Assembly: GCF_048066175.1 (NCBI RefSeq)
Contig: NZ_JBLTXA010000001.1
Coordinates: 1-64,000 of the forward strand
Length of the DNA stretch: 64,000 nucleotides
From: Niveispirillum fermenti
GTDB lineage: Bacteria; Pseudomonadota; Alphaproteobacteria; Azospirillales; Azospirillaceae
Direction of reading: 5' to 3'
Shown here: one piece after another, positions 1-8,272 of the stretch
Layout of the letters: each line of letters begins with the position of its first letter
Numbering within the stretch: position 1 is the first letter of the stretch
Translations under genes and position numbers: made by a program
Notes under the pieces: generated by a model
Databases searched by the model: none
What the model saw: only the letters and a program-made list of their open reading frames with translations
Told to the model about the DNA's origin: nothing

Positions 1-16
1 TCGGCGGTCGCCGCCG

Positions 17-55
17 TACCAGCTCCCGGTGAGTTGCACTCACCGGGAGCTGGTA
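17..55. repeat. Perfect 17-bp inverted repeat across the rarA stop codon
   Basis: The arms at 17-33 and 39-55 are exact reverse complements around a 5-nt loop (34-38). The rarA stop codon (40-42, read on the minus strand) lies inside one arm, so the last rarA codons are part of the stem. No T-run follows on either strand in the few bases visible, so it is not a classical intrinsic terminator. It could end or protect the rarA transcript, or be a dispersed palindrome; only 16 bp beyond it are in the window. Confidence 0.7.
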
Positions 56-1353
56 TCACGCCGCAGGCGGGCCCAATAATCCAGCCGTTTGCGCACCTCC
101 CGCTCGAAACCGCGTTCCACAGGGCGGTAGAAAGGCCGGCGGTCCATCCCCTCGGGAAAATAGTTCTGCCCGCTGAACCCCTCGGGCGTGTCGTGATCGT
201 AATTGTAGCCGTGGCCATAGCCCAACTGCTTCATCAGTTTGGTCGGCGCATTCAGAATGTGCTTGGGCGGCGACAGGCTGCCCGTTTCCTTGGCGGCGCG
301 CGCAGCCTCCTTATACGCCGTGTAGGCCGCGTTTGATTTCGGCGCCGTGCCCAGATAGATCACCAGTTGTGCGATGGCCAGTTCCCCTTCGGGGCTGCCA
401 AGACGCTCATAGGCTTCCCAGGCGGCGGTTGCCTGGGTCAGGGCGGCAGGATCGGCCATGCCGATATCCTCCACCGCGAACCGCGTCAGCCGCCGGGCGA
501 TGTATCGCGGATCCTCTCCCCCAGCCAGCATGCGGGCATACCAGTAAAGGGCGGCATCCGTGTCCGATCCGCGCAGCGACTTGTGCAGGGCAGAAATGAG
601 GTTGTAATGGCCTTCCTGCGCCTTGTCGTATAGCGGCATGCGCCGCTGCACGGCGGCGGCCAGACCGTTATTGTCCAGCATCGTGCCTTCCGGCAGGGCG
701 AACAACTCCTCGCACAGGTTAAGGCAATAGCGGCCGTCACCGTCCGCCAGTGCCTTGACGGCGGCCCGGGCGTCGGGGTCGAGCGGCAGGGGCCGCCCCT
801 CCTCCGCCTCCGCACGCGCCAGCAGCAATTCCAGGGCCGCATCGTCCAGCCGGTTCAGCACGAAGACCTGCGCCCGCGACAGCAGGGCGGCGTTCAATTC
901 AAAACTGGGATTTTCCGTTGTCGCCCCGACCAGGGTTACGGTCCCATCCTCCACATAAGGCAGGAACCCGTCCTGCTGCGCCCGGTTGAACCGGTGAATC
1001 TCGTCGATGAACAGCAGGGTGCCCTGCCCGCCCTGCCGCCGGGTCCTGGCCGCCTCGAACACCCGCCGCAGATCGGCAACACCGCTGAAGATTGCCGAAA
1101 GGGGTTCGAAATGCAGGTCGGTCGTCTGGGCCAGCAGGCGCGCCAGCGTCGTCTTGCCGCAGCCGGGCGGGCCCCACAGGATCATGGAGACCAGCCGCCG
1201 GGACCCGATCATCCTCCCGATAGGGCCATCGGGCCGCAGCAGATGGTCCTGGCCGACCATCTGGTCCAGGCTTTGCGGACGCAATCGGTCTGCCAGGGGC
1301 CTGGGCGCCTGTGCTTCAAACAAACCTGCCACCCTATCCGTTCCCATGGCCAT
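40..1353 (-). CDS. rarA: Replication-associated recombination protein A (RarA/MgsA), AAA+ ATPase
   Basis: 437 aa, the usual length for bacterial RarA (Mgs1/WRNIP1 family), a clamp-loader-like AAA+ ATPase that acts at stalled replication forks in the cytoplasm. The Walker A motif GPPGCGKT is at residues 61-68, Walker B with DEIH at 118-121, and the sensor-1 region ATTENPSF follows; the C-terminal half is the RarA tetramerisation region with the typical LMKQLGYGHGYNYDHD and QNYFPEG segments. The ATG at 1353 is chosen; a second in-frame ATG lies 6 nt downstream. It is 87 nt downstream of the motility operon on the same strand and could be co-transcribed with it. Confidence 0.95.
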   Translation of the reverse strand: MAMGTDRVAGLFEAQAPRPLADRLRPQSLDQMVGQDHLLRPDGPIGRMIGSRRLVSMILWGPPGCGKTTLARLLAQTTDLHFEPLSAIFSGVADLRRVFEAARTRRQGGQGTLLFIDEIHRFNRAQQDGFLPYVEDGTVTLVGATTENPSFELNAALLSRAQVFVLNRLDDAALELLLARAEAEEGRPLPLDPDARAAVKALADGDGRYCLNLCEELFALPEGTMLDNNGLAAAVQRRMPLYDKAQEGHYNLISALHKSLRGSDTDAALYWYARMLAGGEDPRYIARRLTRFAVEDIGMADPAALTQATAAWEAYERLGSPEGELAIAQLVIYLGTAPKSNAAYTAYKEAARAAKETGSLSPPKHILNAPTKLMKQLGYGHGYNYDHDTPEGFSGQNYFPEGMDRRPFYRPVERGFEREVRKRLDYWARLRRDTSSR

Positions 1354-1440
1354 GGCGATCCCGTTCCGTTCCCTTATTTCAGATGGGGGACGGGCTGCGC
1401 AATGTCCATCCCGCCCTGTCGGCGCCGTCGCCGGACGGTA

Positions 1441-4400
1441 TCAGGATGGGGGCTGCGCCGGGGTGGCCGGGGCCGCGGCGGGGGGCGGCGCGGCCGCTTC
1501 CTGCCGGGCCGTGCGGTAATTGTCCAGGAAATTGCGGAACAGGTCGATTTCCGTAATGCGTGAGCGGATGGTGGCGGCATCGGCCAGCCCCGCCGCTTCC
1601 TCCGGCCGGGTCAGCAGGCGGAATGTGTTGGCATCCCTGGAATTTTCCATAGCAGGGCCGAAATCACGGCGCAACGTCTCCAGCCCGGCATTGTCCTGTG
1701 CCAGCGACAGCGCGATGGCATGGTTGATCACCAGCCCGGCCGTCTGTGGTTCCAGCGCCGCGCCCGCGGCCGGCGGCGGGCCGATCAGATCACCCAGAGC
1801 CGCCGCCGCGGCCGGCCATTGGCGGTCACGCATCGCGATATCGACGCGAAGCAGATTGGCATTGTGCGACTGGTCTGTCGCCAGCAACTGCACGGCGTCC
1901 GCCCCCTTGCCCGTCTGCGACAGGGCGCGGGCACGCAGAAGCTTGCGCTCCTCCACCAGTTCAGGGGGCAGCCCGTCCACCAGACTCTTGTCCAGGGCGG
2001 CGATGGCGTCATCGGGCTTGCCATCCAGCAGGCGGATACCGGCCAGCCGCGCCCCGACCTGGGCCTTTTCGGTTCCCGTCAGCCGATACTGCACCTGATG
2101 GTCCAGCAACTGGGCCGCCCGGTCCAGCAGATCGATCTCCACCAGCCGTTCGGCCAGACGGCGGATGATCCTGTCGCCATCCGGACCAGGCGGGGTCAGT
2201 TCCCGATATTGTTCATAGAGCGCAAGAGCCTCCACGGCCGACATGCTGGCCGCGCCGTCATTGGCGAACAGATTCGTGAAGGTCCGCGTCAGGTCGGATG
2301 CGATCTCTCCTGCGTCCCTGGTATTGGGGAACTGCGAGATGGTCTGCCGCATCGTATCGAAGGCCTGGGGATAATTCCCGGCCAGCGCATGCACCTCGCC
2401 GATCCGGCGCAGATTGGACAATTCCAGGGCGTCACCACGCCAGGCGAAGCGCAATGTCTCCATCTGCCGGGCGGCCTCCTTGGGCTCCATCCGGCCCAGG
2501 TCCAGCGCGGTGTCGATATAATCGCGCTTGCCACGCATGGCATAGAGCCGGTCGCGCCCTTCCTGCGCACTGGCGAAATAGGGCAAAGCCTTCTCATTAT
2601 CGCCCAGGGCCCGGAACACGGCGCCACGGAAATACTGCACCGCCGCGGCCTGAGGCCCTGTTTCCCCACCCCGCTTGGCGACACGGTCCATGATCGATGC
2701 GGCTTGGTCGGGGTGCCCGGCCTTCAACGCCGCGTCCGTGGCGGACAGGGCGAGGCCGGTGTAAAACGGCTCCGGATAGCGGTCCAGCAACTCCCTGTTC
2801 TGGGTGAACAGAGTGTTGGCCCCGTCGAAATCCTGCTGACCGGCCAGGGCGGCGGCCCGCCACAGGGCCGCGTCGGGTTCCGCAGACAATTGCCGGTTGG
2901 AAAGATCGGCCTGTGCGCCTGCGTAATCGCCCGTCAAGGCGCGGCCGATACCGCGCACGGCCAGAAATTCCGGCCGGCGGTCGACATCGGGCTGCAATTC
3001 CTGCACCCGCGACAGCATCCCCAGCGCCTCATAGCCCAGCCCGTTGGCCAGATAGAAGCGTGCAATGTCCAACCGCCCGCGCGTGCGTTCCGCCTCTGGC
3101 ATGGCAGCCAGCCGGTCCCAGCGTTCCTGTCGCGCACGGGTGAAGTCACGCAAGGGGACCTGTCCCCAGCGCTGAAAATCGAACAGCCTCTCCTCCTCCG
3201 CCGCGGGCGGCGGGGGTGGAACGGCGACCTGCACGTCGGCCGCGGGCGACAGGGTCAGCCCACCGGGAACGGAAACCTCCACCCCCTCGCGCACGGGCTG
3301 GACCAGCAGACGATCATCCAGCGGGCGGACGACGATGCCCTGCAGCGTGGGCAGGAACTGTACCTCCGCATAGCGCAGCGGAACCGGCATATGCGATCCC
3401 GGCTGCGGCAGCGGCACCACCTTCAGCATGTCACCAACCACAGGATCATGGAAGGCCAGCACCGTTCCCGCGTCCGGGGCCGCTACCACCAGCCGGGAGC
3501 CCAGCGCGAAATCCAGGTCCGGTTCAGGCGTCAGAATATGGTCATCGGGACCGTCGGGCACCGCCGAGGGGGGCTGGCCGTTTGTACGGGACAATAGCAG
3601 CCGCCATGCCGTTCCATCCCGCTGCACTGAGGCCTGCATCAGCGCCGGCATCGGAAATCTGAACCCCGCACCGTCCGGCACGTCCAGCCGGTCGATACTG
3701 ACCGGCAGTTCCGGCGGGGGGGCCGGCACCGCACCGTCGGGAATTTCCCCGTCGAACAGCACATGCAGGAAGCCCGCACGTTCAAAGACGGCAGCGGACC
3801 GCGCCACCTTGGGATCAAAGACCAGGACCACCGGGGCCGCCGCCGCTTCCACCGCTGTTGCTGCCGGCTCGACCACCGGTGCCGGCGCCGGCACGGGTGA
3901 AGCCAGCGGCGCCGGCGTAACGGGTGTCGCCGCGGCGGCCGACGGGGCCGATGCCGCGGTGCCGGATGGTGATGCCCCGGGGCCGGAGGATGCCGCTGGT
4001 CCGGGTGCTGCGGTTTGTGCTGGCGGCGGCACAAGGGCCGTGGGAGCACCCGTGGCCGCCTGCTGCGCCGGCGGGGTGATGGCACCGGGGGCCGGCCGGC
4101 CGCGCATTTCGTACAGCGGTGCCCCTTCGCGCACGCCACGCGGGTCGGCCGCCGGAGGGGCGGCGGCAGTGGTAGCAGCGGCAGGGGCGGCGGATGCCGG
4201 AGCCGTCGTCGCCGCGGCGGGATTGGTCGGCCGGGCGATGGCGCCGGGTGGCGGCCTGTCCAGCACATCGACAACGATGCGGTTGCCCACCCGGCTGTCC
4301 TTGAGGCCGGCCCCGGCAGGAATGTCGAAGCGCAGGGTCACCGCGCCGTCACCGGCCGTCTGCGACAACCCGGCGATACGGCTGGGCCGCGCCCGTGCGA

Positions 4401-4692
4401 CCGCTGCCAGATCCAATTCTGCCGGCACGGGAAAGCGGATCGAAACCGCCGTACCATTCTGTTCCACACTATAGGGCGTGGACCGGGGCCAGTCGAAGAC
4501 AAGCCGGCTGTAGGTCGGATGCACACCGCTGCGCACAGGCACCCGCAGCGCGGGCGCGGCGGCCGGGGCCGGCGGGTTCTCAGCCGGCGCCGGGATGGAT
4601 TGCTGCGCCGCGGACGGTGGTGCTGCCAGCAGCGCGCCCAGAGCCACGCCCAACACCAATGCCCGCCGCAATCGAAGACGCCCGGCCATCAT
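1441..4692 (-). CDS. Large exported AMIN-like/TPR-like protein of the motility operon
   Basis: 1083 aa with a clear Sec signal peptide (residues 1-29, ending PSAAQ). Residues about 50-150 look like an AMIN-type beta domain (repeated VRF/VDV strands); about 150-290 is Ala/Pro-rich low complexity, likely a flexible linker; the second half is helical and TPR-like (for example residues 540-900, with repeated ALxxGDYxxAxxxL patterns). It is the last gene of the fliL-to-motB operon and its ATG overlaps the stop of the preceding MotB-like gene by 4 nt (ATGA), which implies translational coupling. I infer a periplasmic role near the stator or flagellar base, perhaps peptidoglycan binding through the AMIN part. 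The function is not known to me. Confidence 0.8.
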   Translation of the reverse strand: MMAGRLRLRRALVLGVALGALLAAPPSAAQQSIPAPAENPPAPAAAPALRVPVRSGVHPTYSRLVFDWPRSTPYSVEQNGTAVSIRFPVPAELDLAAVARARPSRIAGLSQTAGDGAVTLRFDIPAGAGLKDSRVGNRIVVDVLDRPPPGAIARPTNPAAATTAPASAAPAAATTAAAPPAADPRGVREGAPLYEMRGRPAPGAITPPAQQAATGAPTALVPPPAQTAAPGPAASSGPGASPSGTAASAPSAAAATPVTPAPLASPVPAPAPVVEPAATAVEAAAAPVVLVFDPKVARSAAVFERAGFLHVLFDGEIPDGAVPAPPPELPVSIDRLDVPDGAGFRFPMPALMQASVQRDGTAWRLLLSRTNGQPPSAVPDGPDDHILTPEPDLDFALGSRLVVAAPDAGTVLAFHDPVVGDMLKVVPLPQPGSHMPVPLRYAEVQFLPTLQGIVVRPLDDRLLVQPVREGVEVSVPGGLTLSPAADVQVAVPPPPPAAEEERLFDFQRWGQVPLRDFTRARQERWDRLAAMPEAERTRGRLDIARFYLANGLGYEALGMLSRVQELQPDVDRRPEFLAVRGIGRALTGDYAGAQADLSNRQLSAEPDAALWRAAALAGQQDFDGANTLFTQNRELLDRYPEPFYTGLALSATDAALKAGHPDQAASIMDRVAKRGGETGPQAAAVQYFRGAVFRALGDNEKALPYFASAQEGRDRLYAMRGKRDYIDTALDLGRMEPKEAARQMETLRFAWRGDALELSNLRRIGEVHALAGNYPQAFDTMRQTISQFPNTRDAGEIASDLTRTFTNLFANDGAASMSAVEALALYEQYRELTPPGPDGDRIIRRLAERLVEIDLLDRAAQLLDHQVQYRLTGTEKAQVGARLAGIRLLDGKPDDAIAALDKSLVDGLPPELVEERKLLRARALSQTGKGADAVQLLATDQSHNANLLRVDIAMRDRQWPAAAAALGDLIGPPPAAGAALEPQTAGLVINHAIALSLAQDNAGLETLRRDFGPAMENSRDANTFRLLTRPEEAAGLADAATIRSRITEIDLFRNFLDNYRTARQEAAAPPPAAAPATPAQPPS

Positions 4693-5384
4693 GGCGTCAC
4701 CCCATGTTCACGGACGACCAGATCGACGCGCCTGGCCTGTGGCGACACACGCCCGCCCGACCGTCCATCGCCATGACCGCGCACCGTGATATCCCGCAGA
4801 TAGCCGGCGGCCCGCAGCGCCTCGGCCACCGATTGGGCACGCGCCAGCGACAATTCCCAGTTGCTGGGCCAACGGCTGCCGGCCGGCAGTGCATCGGCAT
4901 GACCGACGACATCGACGGCATTGCCGATATTGGCTGCCACCCCCCCCATGACGAACATGGCCTGCCGGCCGCGCGCCGACAGGGTGGCATCGCCGGGCGC
5001 GAACAGCAGGTCAGCCGGCATGGACAGGACCAGCGAGCCGTCGATACGGTCGATGCGCACATCGGCCAGCTCGGGATTGCCCGCCATCTGGCTTTCGAAC
5101 ACGCGGCCCAGATAACCCAGGTCGATGGCCTTGCCACGATCCAGGCTGGCGGCGGAAAAGGCGGCCTCCGGCCTCTCCTCGCCCTCCTGCGCCGGCGTGG
5201 CCCCCGGCACGCCCGCGGCCAGCGCCTGGTAACGGGCCGGATCAGGCTCGGACATGGCGTAAAGCATGACGAAAAAGGTCAGCAGCAGGCAGATCAGATC
5301 GGTGAAGGTCACCAGCCAGGCACGTCCGGCCACCGTGTCAGGTGCCGCGAAACTGAACAGGGCCGGGGAACGGCGGTCGCGCAT
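4689..5384 (-). CDS. MotB-like stator protein (OmpA/MotB domain) with channel Asp
   Basis: 231 aa. One N-terminal membrane segment carries Asp29 in FTDLICLLLTFFVMLYAMS, the position of the proton-binding Asp of MotB (Asp32 in E. coli). The C-terminal half is an OmpA/MotB peptidoglycan-binding domain with the NWELSLARAQSVAEAL signature. It starts at ATG 5384, overlapping the upstream stop as TGATG; a GTG one codon earlier (5387) is the alternative. No MotA partner is in the window. It is probably a stator subunit or stator-like energy-coupling protein. The immediate upstream neighbour is a second MotB-like protein without the Asp, so the two may form a mixed complex. Confidence 0.85.
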   Translation of the reverse strand: MRDRRSPALFSFAAPDTVAGRAWLVTFTDLICLLLTFFVMLYAMSEPDPARYQALAAGVPGATPAQEGEERPEAAFSAASLDRGKAIDLGYLGRVFESQMAGNPELADVRIDRIDGSLVLSMPADLLFAPGDATLSARGRQAMFVMGGVAANIGNAVDVVGHADALPAGSRWPSNWELSLARAQSVAEALRAAGYLRDITVRGHGDGRSGGRVSPQARRVDLVVREHGVTP

Positions 5385-6067
5385 CACTGGCCCCCCGACC
5401 CGTGGATCGTGAATAGCAGCCGCATGCCGCCCGCCCTTTGTCCCTTCTCCAGCCCGACCGACAGGGATGGGGCATCGGCCCCCAACGCCGTCAGGGCCCG
5501 GGCCAGCGAACCGGCCCGCGCGACAAGGGGGCCCGTGTCGGCATCATCGGGTGCGGCGAACAATATCTCCGCCCGCACCGCCACACCCGATCCGCGCGGT
5601 TCCAGCACGCGCGCGATGCGGTCCATCAACCCCTGCTGATCAGGCCTGATCGATTGCCCGTCACCGGAGAACAGGGCCGCGGCCGGCAAGGCGATGAACA
5701 GGGTCCCCGCCTCCTGCCCGGCCTCCACCTTGGCCAGGGGCAGTTCGGCCCGGATCAGGTCTCCCAGGTCCCGCACCGCGCGCGCCGCCTCGCGCAGCGA
5801 CTGCTGCCGGTCTCCGGGCGCCCCGGTCAGCAGCGCCTGGCTGGAAAAGGCGTCATCCACGCTGCGGATGACAGCGCCCACCTTCTCATCATGGAAATGC
5901 GAAACACTGTTCAGCAGGATGAAGAAGGCCAGCAGCAGGATGAACAGGCCCAGATACAAAAGCTGCCCCCCCTGCCCGCCGCCGCCCTGGCCATCGCCGG
6001 GCGCGGCGAACCGCACGGGAACCGCGATGTCAGGATCGGATCGGTCGGATGGGAGCGGGCCGGGCAT
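5384..6067 (-). CDS. MotB-like protein lacking the channel Asp
   Basis: 227 aa. A Gly-rich N-terminus (residues 25-34) is followed by one membrane segment (LLYLGLFILLLAFFILLNS, about 36-54). Aligning its FF pair with that of the next MotB-like protein puts Gly40 where the proton-carrying Asp should be, and there is no acidic residue in the segment. The C-terminal region keeps the spacing of an OmpA/MotB domain but is divergent. It lies 6 nt after cheZ and ends in a TGATG overlap with the Asp-containing paralogue. I infer a structural, non-conducting partner rather than an ion-translocating subunit. Confidence 0.78.
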   Translation of the reverse strand: MPGPLPSDRSDPDIAVPVRFAAPGDGQGGGGQGGQLLYLGLFILLLAFFILLNSVSHFHDEKVGAVIRSVDDAFSSQALLTGAPGDRQQSLREAARAVRDLGDLIRAELPLAKVEAGQEAGTLFIALPAAALFSGDGQSIRPDQQGLMDRIARVLEPRGSGVAVRAEILFAAPDDADTGPLVARAGSLARALTALGADAPSLSVGLEKGQRAGGMRLLFTIHGSGGQ

Positions 6068-6073
6068 TCATCC

Positions 6074-6718
6074 TCAATCGAACAGCGAGTCGATAAAGGC
6101 CTGATCGATACCCGTACCGGGCATGGACGGGCCGTTCAACAGGTCGGAATCGGCGGAACCGGATGCGGCGGCCGGGGCGGCGTCGGGGTGACGGCGCTGC
6201 ACCTCCTCCCCCATGGCGATCAGCAGGGCTTCCACCTTCTGCTCGATATGCTTCAGAGCACGCACGACCTTCGTGATGCGCTGTCCCGTGATGTCCTGGA
6301 AATTGCATGCCTCGTAAATGCCGGTCGTGATGTCCATCAGCTTGTTTGACACTTCGGCCGGCACGTCACCGGCCAGCGCCATCATCTGGTCGCAGGCATC
6401 CATGATGCGGTTGGTCGCATCCTCCGTGGCGCCGACCACGGCGTCCAGTTCATCGGTCGCCAGGGGAATATGTTCTGAATGGATATCGGCCGGCTGGATG
6501 CTGGCGATCTCCTTCTTGGCGGTATTGATGAACCGGGCCAACCCTTCCAGTTCCGCATAGACATGCAGGTGATGCTGGCCCAGGTCTCCCCCCATGGAGG
6601 ACAGGACGGATGCGACAATGGTCGTCACCTCCTCACGCGAAAGGGGCTGACGCGCCTCCGCGCGGGCATTGTCCAGACGGCCCTGGAGAACCGGATCGGC
6701 AGCGGCAGTGCGGAGCAT
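6074..6718 (-). CDS. cheZ: Protein phosphatase CheZ
   Basis: 214 aa, the normal CheZ length. CheZ dephosphorylates CheY-P and so resets flagellar switching. The catalytic segment ACNFQDITGQRITKVV contains Asp142 and Gln146, corresponding to Asp143 and Gln147 of E. coli CheZ. The body is a long helical hairpin, followed by a disordered Ala/Pro linker and a short acidic tail (DQAFIDSLFD) that fits the CheY-binding C-terminal helix. A GAAGG ribosome site lies 9 nt before the ATG. It is in the middle of the motility operon, 85 nt after the MotE-like gene. A second CheZ-like gene is at 32594-33346. Confidence 0.93.
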   Translation of the reverse strand: MLRTAAADPVLQGRLDNARAEARQPLSREEVTTIVASVLSSMGGDLGQHHLHVYAELEGLARFINTAKKEIASIQPADIHSEHIPLATDELDAVVGATEDATNRIMDACDQMMALAGDVPAEVSNKLMDITTGIYEACNFQDITGQRITKVVRALKHIEQKVEALLIAMGEEVQRRHPDAAPAAASGSADSDLLNGPSMPGTGIDQAFIDSLFD

Positions 6719-6803
6719 CGGGAGACACCTTCAAGCGCTAAGGACCAAGGAACCGGGCAAAGCCGGCAGAGCGAACGGACAGCGCCCGGCCGCCTTCATA
6801 CAA

Positions 6804-7748
6804 TTAATCGGGCACGGTGGGCAGCGTCTTCCGCGCTGCCAGCAAAATCGTCACTTCCTGGGCCCGCTTCTGTTCCATCGCCGCCAGGACGGGCGCAACC
6901 TTCGCCTCCTTCATGCGGCTGATCACATTGATCAGCACGTCATTTTCCAGGCTGTTGAAGATTTTCGCGGCATCCACGGGCTTCATCGTCTCGTAAATCT
7001 TCACCAGACTGTCCAGTTGGGCCTGCTGTTCACTGTTGACCTGAGTCAGCAAGCCCTGGATTTCCTGCTTCAGGCCCTGCAATTCACCGATCTTCTGATC
7101 GAATCGCTGTTCGGCCGCCGCCAGCATGGCTTCCCGCTGGTCCAGTTCGCGCGCGCGCGTGTCCAACTGCTCCCGGCGTTCCTGCAGGCGCTGGAGCAAT
7201 TCCAGTTCCGTGGGGGTGAAGCTCTGACCCGGTGCGCCGGACGGGGCCGGTCCCACATCGGGTTGATGCGTGGCGGGCGGGCTGGCCGCAGGCTCGGCCG
7301 AAGCAGGCGGCTGTGCCGGCGGGGATTGGGTGGCCGGGGGATCGCCGGCCTGTGCCACCTGGGTCGGTGGCGGCGTCAACGCGGGCGCGGGCGGCAACTC
7401 GGGCAGACCCTGCGGCCCCGTCTCCTCCGCGATGGAGGGGGAGATCAGCGACAGGCCCCGCCCCGTGGTCAGGGTCAGCCAGATGTCCCCCACCTTGAAG
7501 CCCAGGACCAGCATGGCAACAAAGATGGTGGCCGGCAAAAGGCCGGGACGGACCAGTGCCCGACGCGCAGCGCGCCCCTTGCCCGGCGGAACACGCCCCT
7601 TGCCTGCGGCACGGACGGGCGCGCCGGGCCGCACGGGCTTGGCCTTGGCCGCCGCCGGCTTGCCGCCGGACGGCGTGGCGGCATTCTTCTGCGGGGGCTT
7701 GGCCGCAGGTGCGGGCTTGGGCTGCCGGGAAACGGGAAGGTCGGTCAT
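6804..7748 (-). CDS. MotE-like motility protein (coiled coil plus MgtE-N-like domain)
   Basis: 314 aa. A basic, Pro/Ala-rich N-terminus leads to one membrane segment (about residues 65-85), then a Pro-rich linker, a coiled coil (about 170-245, rich in ERREQLDTRARELDQRE-type heptads) and a C-terminal MgtE-N/FliG-like helical domain (KIFNSLENDVLINVISRMKEAKV). This domain order matches MotE of rhizobia, a periplasmic motility protein that chaperones MotC, and related flagellar-cluster proteins. The ATG overlaps the stop of the DUF6468 gene by 4 nt. The role is inferred from domain order and operon context. Confidence 0.78.
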   Translation of the reverse strand: MTDLPVSRQPKPAPAAKPPQKNAATPSGGKPAAAKAKPVRPGAPVRAAGKGRVPPGKGRAARRALVRPGLLPATIFVAMLVLGFKVGDIWLTLTTGRGLSLISPSIAEETGPQGLPELPPAPALTPPPTQVAQAGDPPATQSPPAQPPASAEPAASPPATHQPDVGPAPSGAPGQSFTPTELELLQRLQERREQLDTRARELDQREAMLAAAEQRFDQKIGELQGLKQEIQGLLTQVNSEQQAQLDSLVKIYETMKPVDAAKIFNSLENDVLINVISRMKEAKVAPVLAAMEQKRAQEVTILLAARKTLPTVPD

Positions 7749-8272
7749 GGGCGCAGATTCTCCAGCGCCTGAAGCAGTTCCTTCTCCGCCCGGGAGCGGG
7801 GTTCAGGTCCGCCCGGCGACGGGGCCTGCGGAGGCGGCGCCGATGTCGCAGCGCGCACGGCAGCCGCAGCGGCAGGGGCCGACGGGCGCGGCAACGGCGC
7901 GGCCGTCAGCGGCGGGGGTGGTGCGGATGGCATGACGGCCGCCCGCGCCTTGCCCGAGGCCGCTTCCAGCCGGTTGGCAAGGCCGTCGGCCGCCTGCACG
8001 ATCAGCTCCATCTCCTCCTTCAGGGTCTGGGCACGGGTGATCAGGGCGGCCAGCGCCTCTCCCGATTCCTGCGCCGTGCGGCGCATGCCCTTCACCGAAC
8101 TGTCCGCCTGGGCCGTCGCCTCGGCAAAGCCCTTAACCAGTTCCTCCAGTTCCGCCCGGCTTTCCTTGACGGCGGAAAGCTGCCGGTTGAGCCGCAGGGC
8201 GTAGATGATGGTCGCCACCAGCAGGCCGACGATGGCCACGTCCAGCAACAGCGAGAGGATGGAGGCGATCAT
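7745..8272 (-). CDS. DUF6468 flagellar-cluster membrane protein
   Basis: 175 aa. An N-terminal hydrophobic helix (residues 1-25, MIASILSLLLDVAIVGLLVAT) is followed by a helical, probably coiled-coil body (30-110) and an Ala/Pro-rich tail. I recognise it as DUF6468, a small family found almost only beside fliM in Rhodospirillales and relatives; no biochemical function is established. The ATG overlaps the fliM stop by 4 nt and its own stop overlaps the MotE-like start by 4 nt, so the three are translationally coupled. It is probably a motor-associated membrane protein. Confidence 0.82.
   Translation of the reverse strand: MIASILSLLLDVAIVGLLVATIIYALRLNRQLSAVKESRAELEELVKGFAEATAQADSSVKGMRRTAQESGEALAALITRAQTLKEEMELIVQAADGLANRLEAASGKARAAVMPSAPPPPLTAAPLPRPSAPAAAAAVRAATSAPPPQAPSPGGPEPRSRAEKELLQALENLRP

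Noticed and set aside
1720..3597. Antisense 625-codon frame opposite the AMIN/TPR-like gene
   Set aside because: Same GC-bias artefact; low-complexity Arg/Gln/His composition and no ribosome site.
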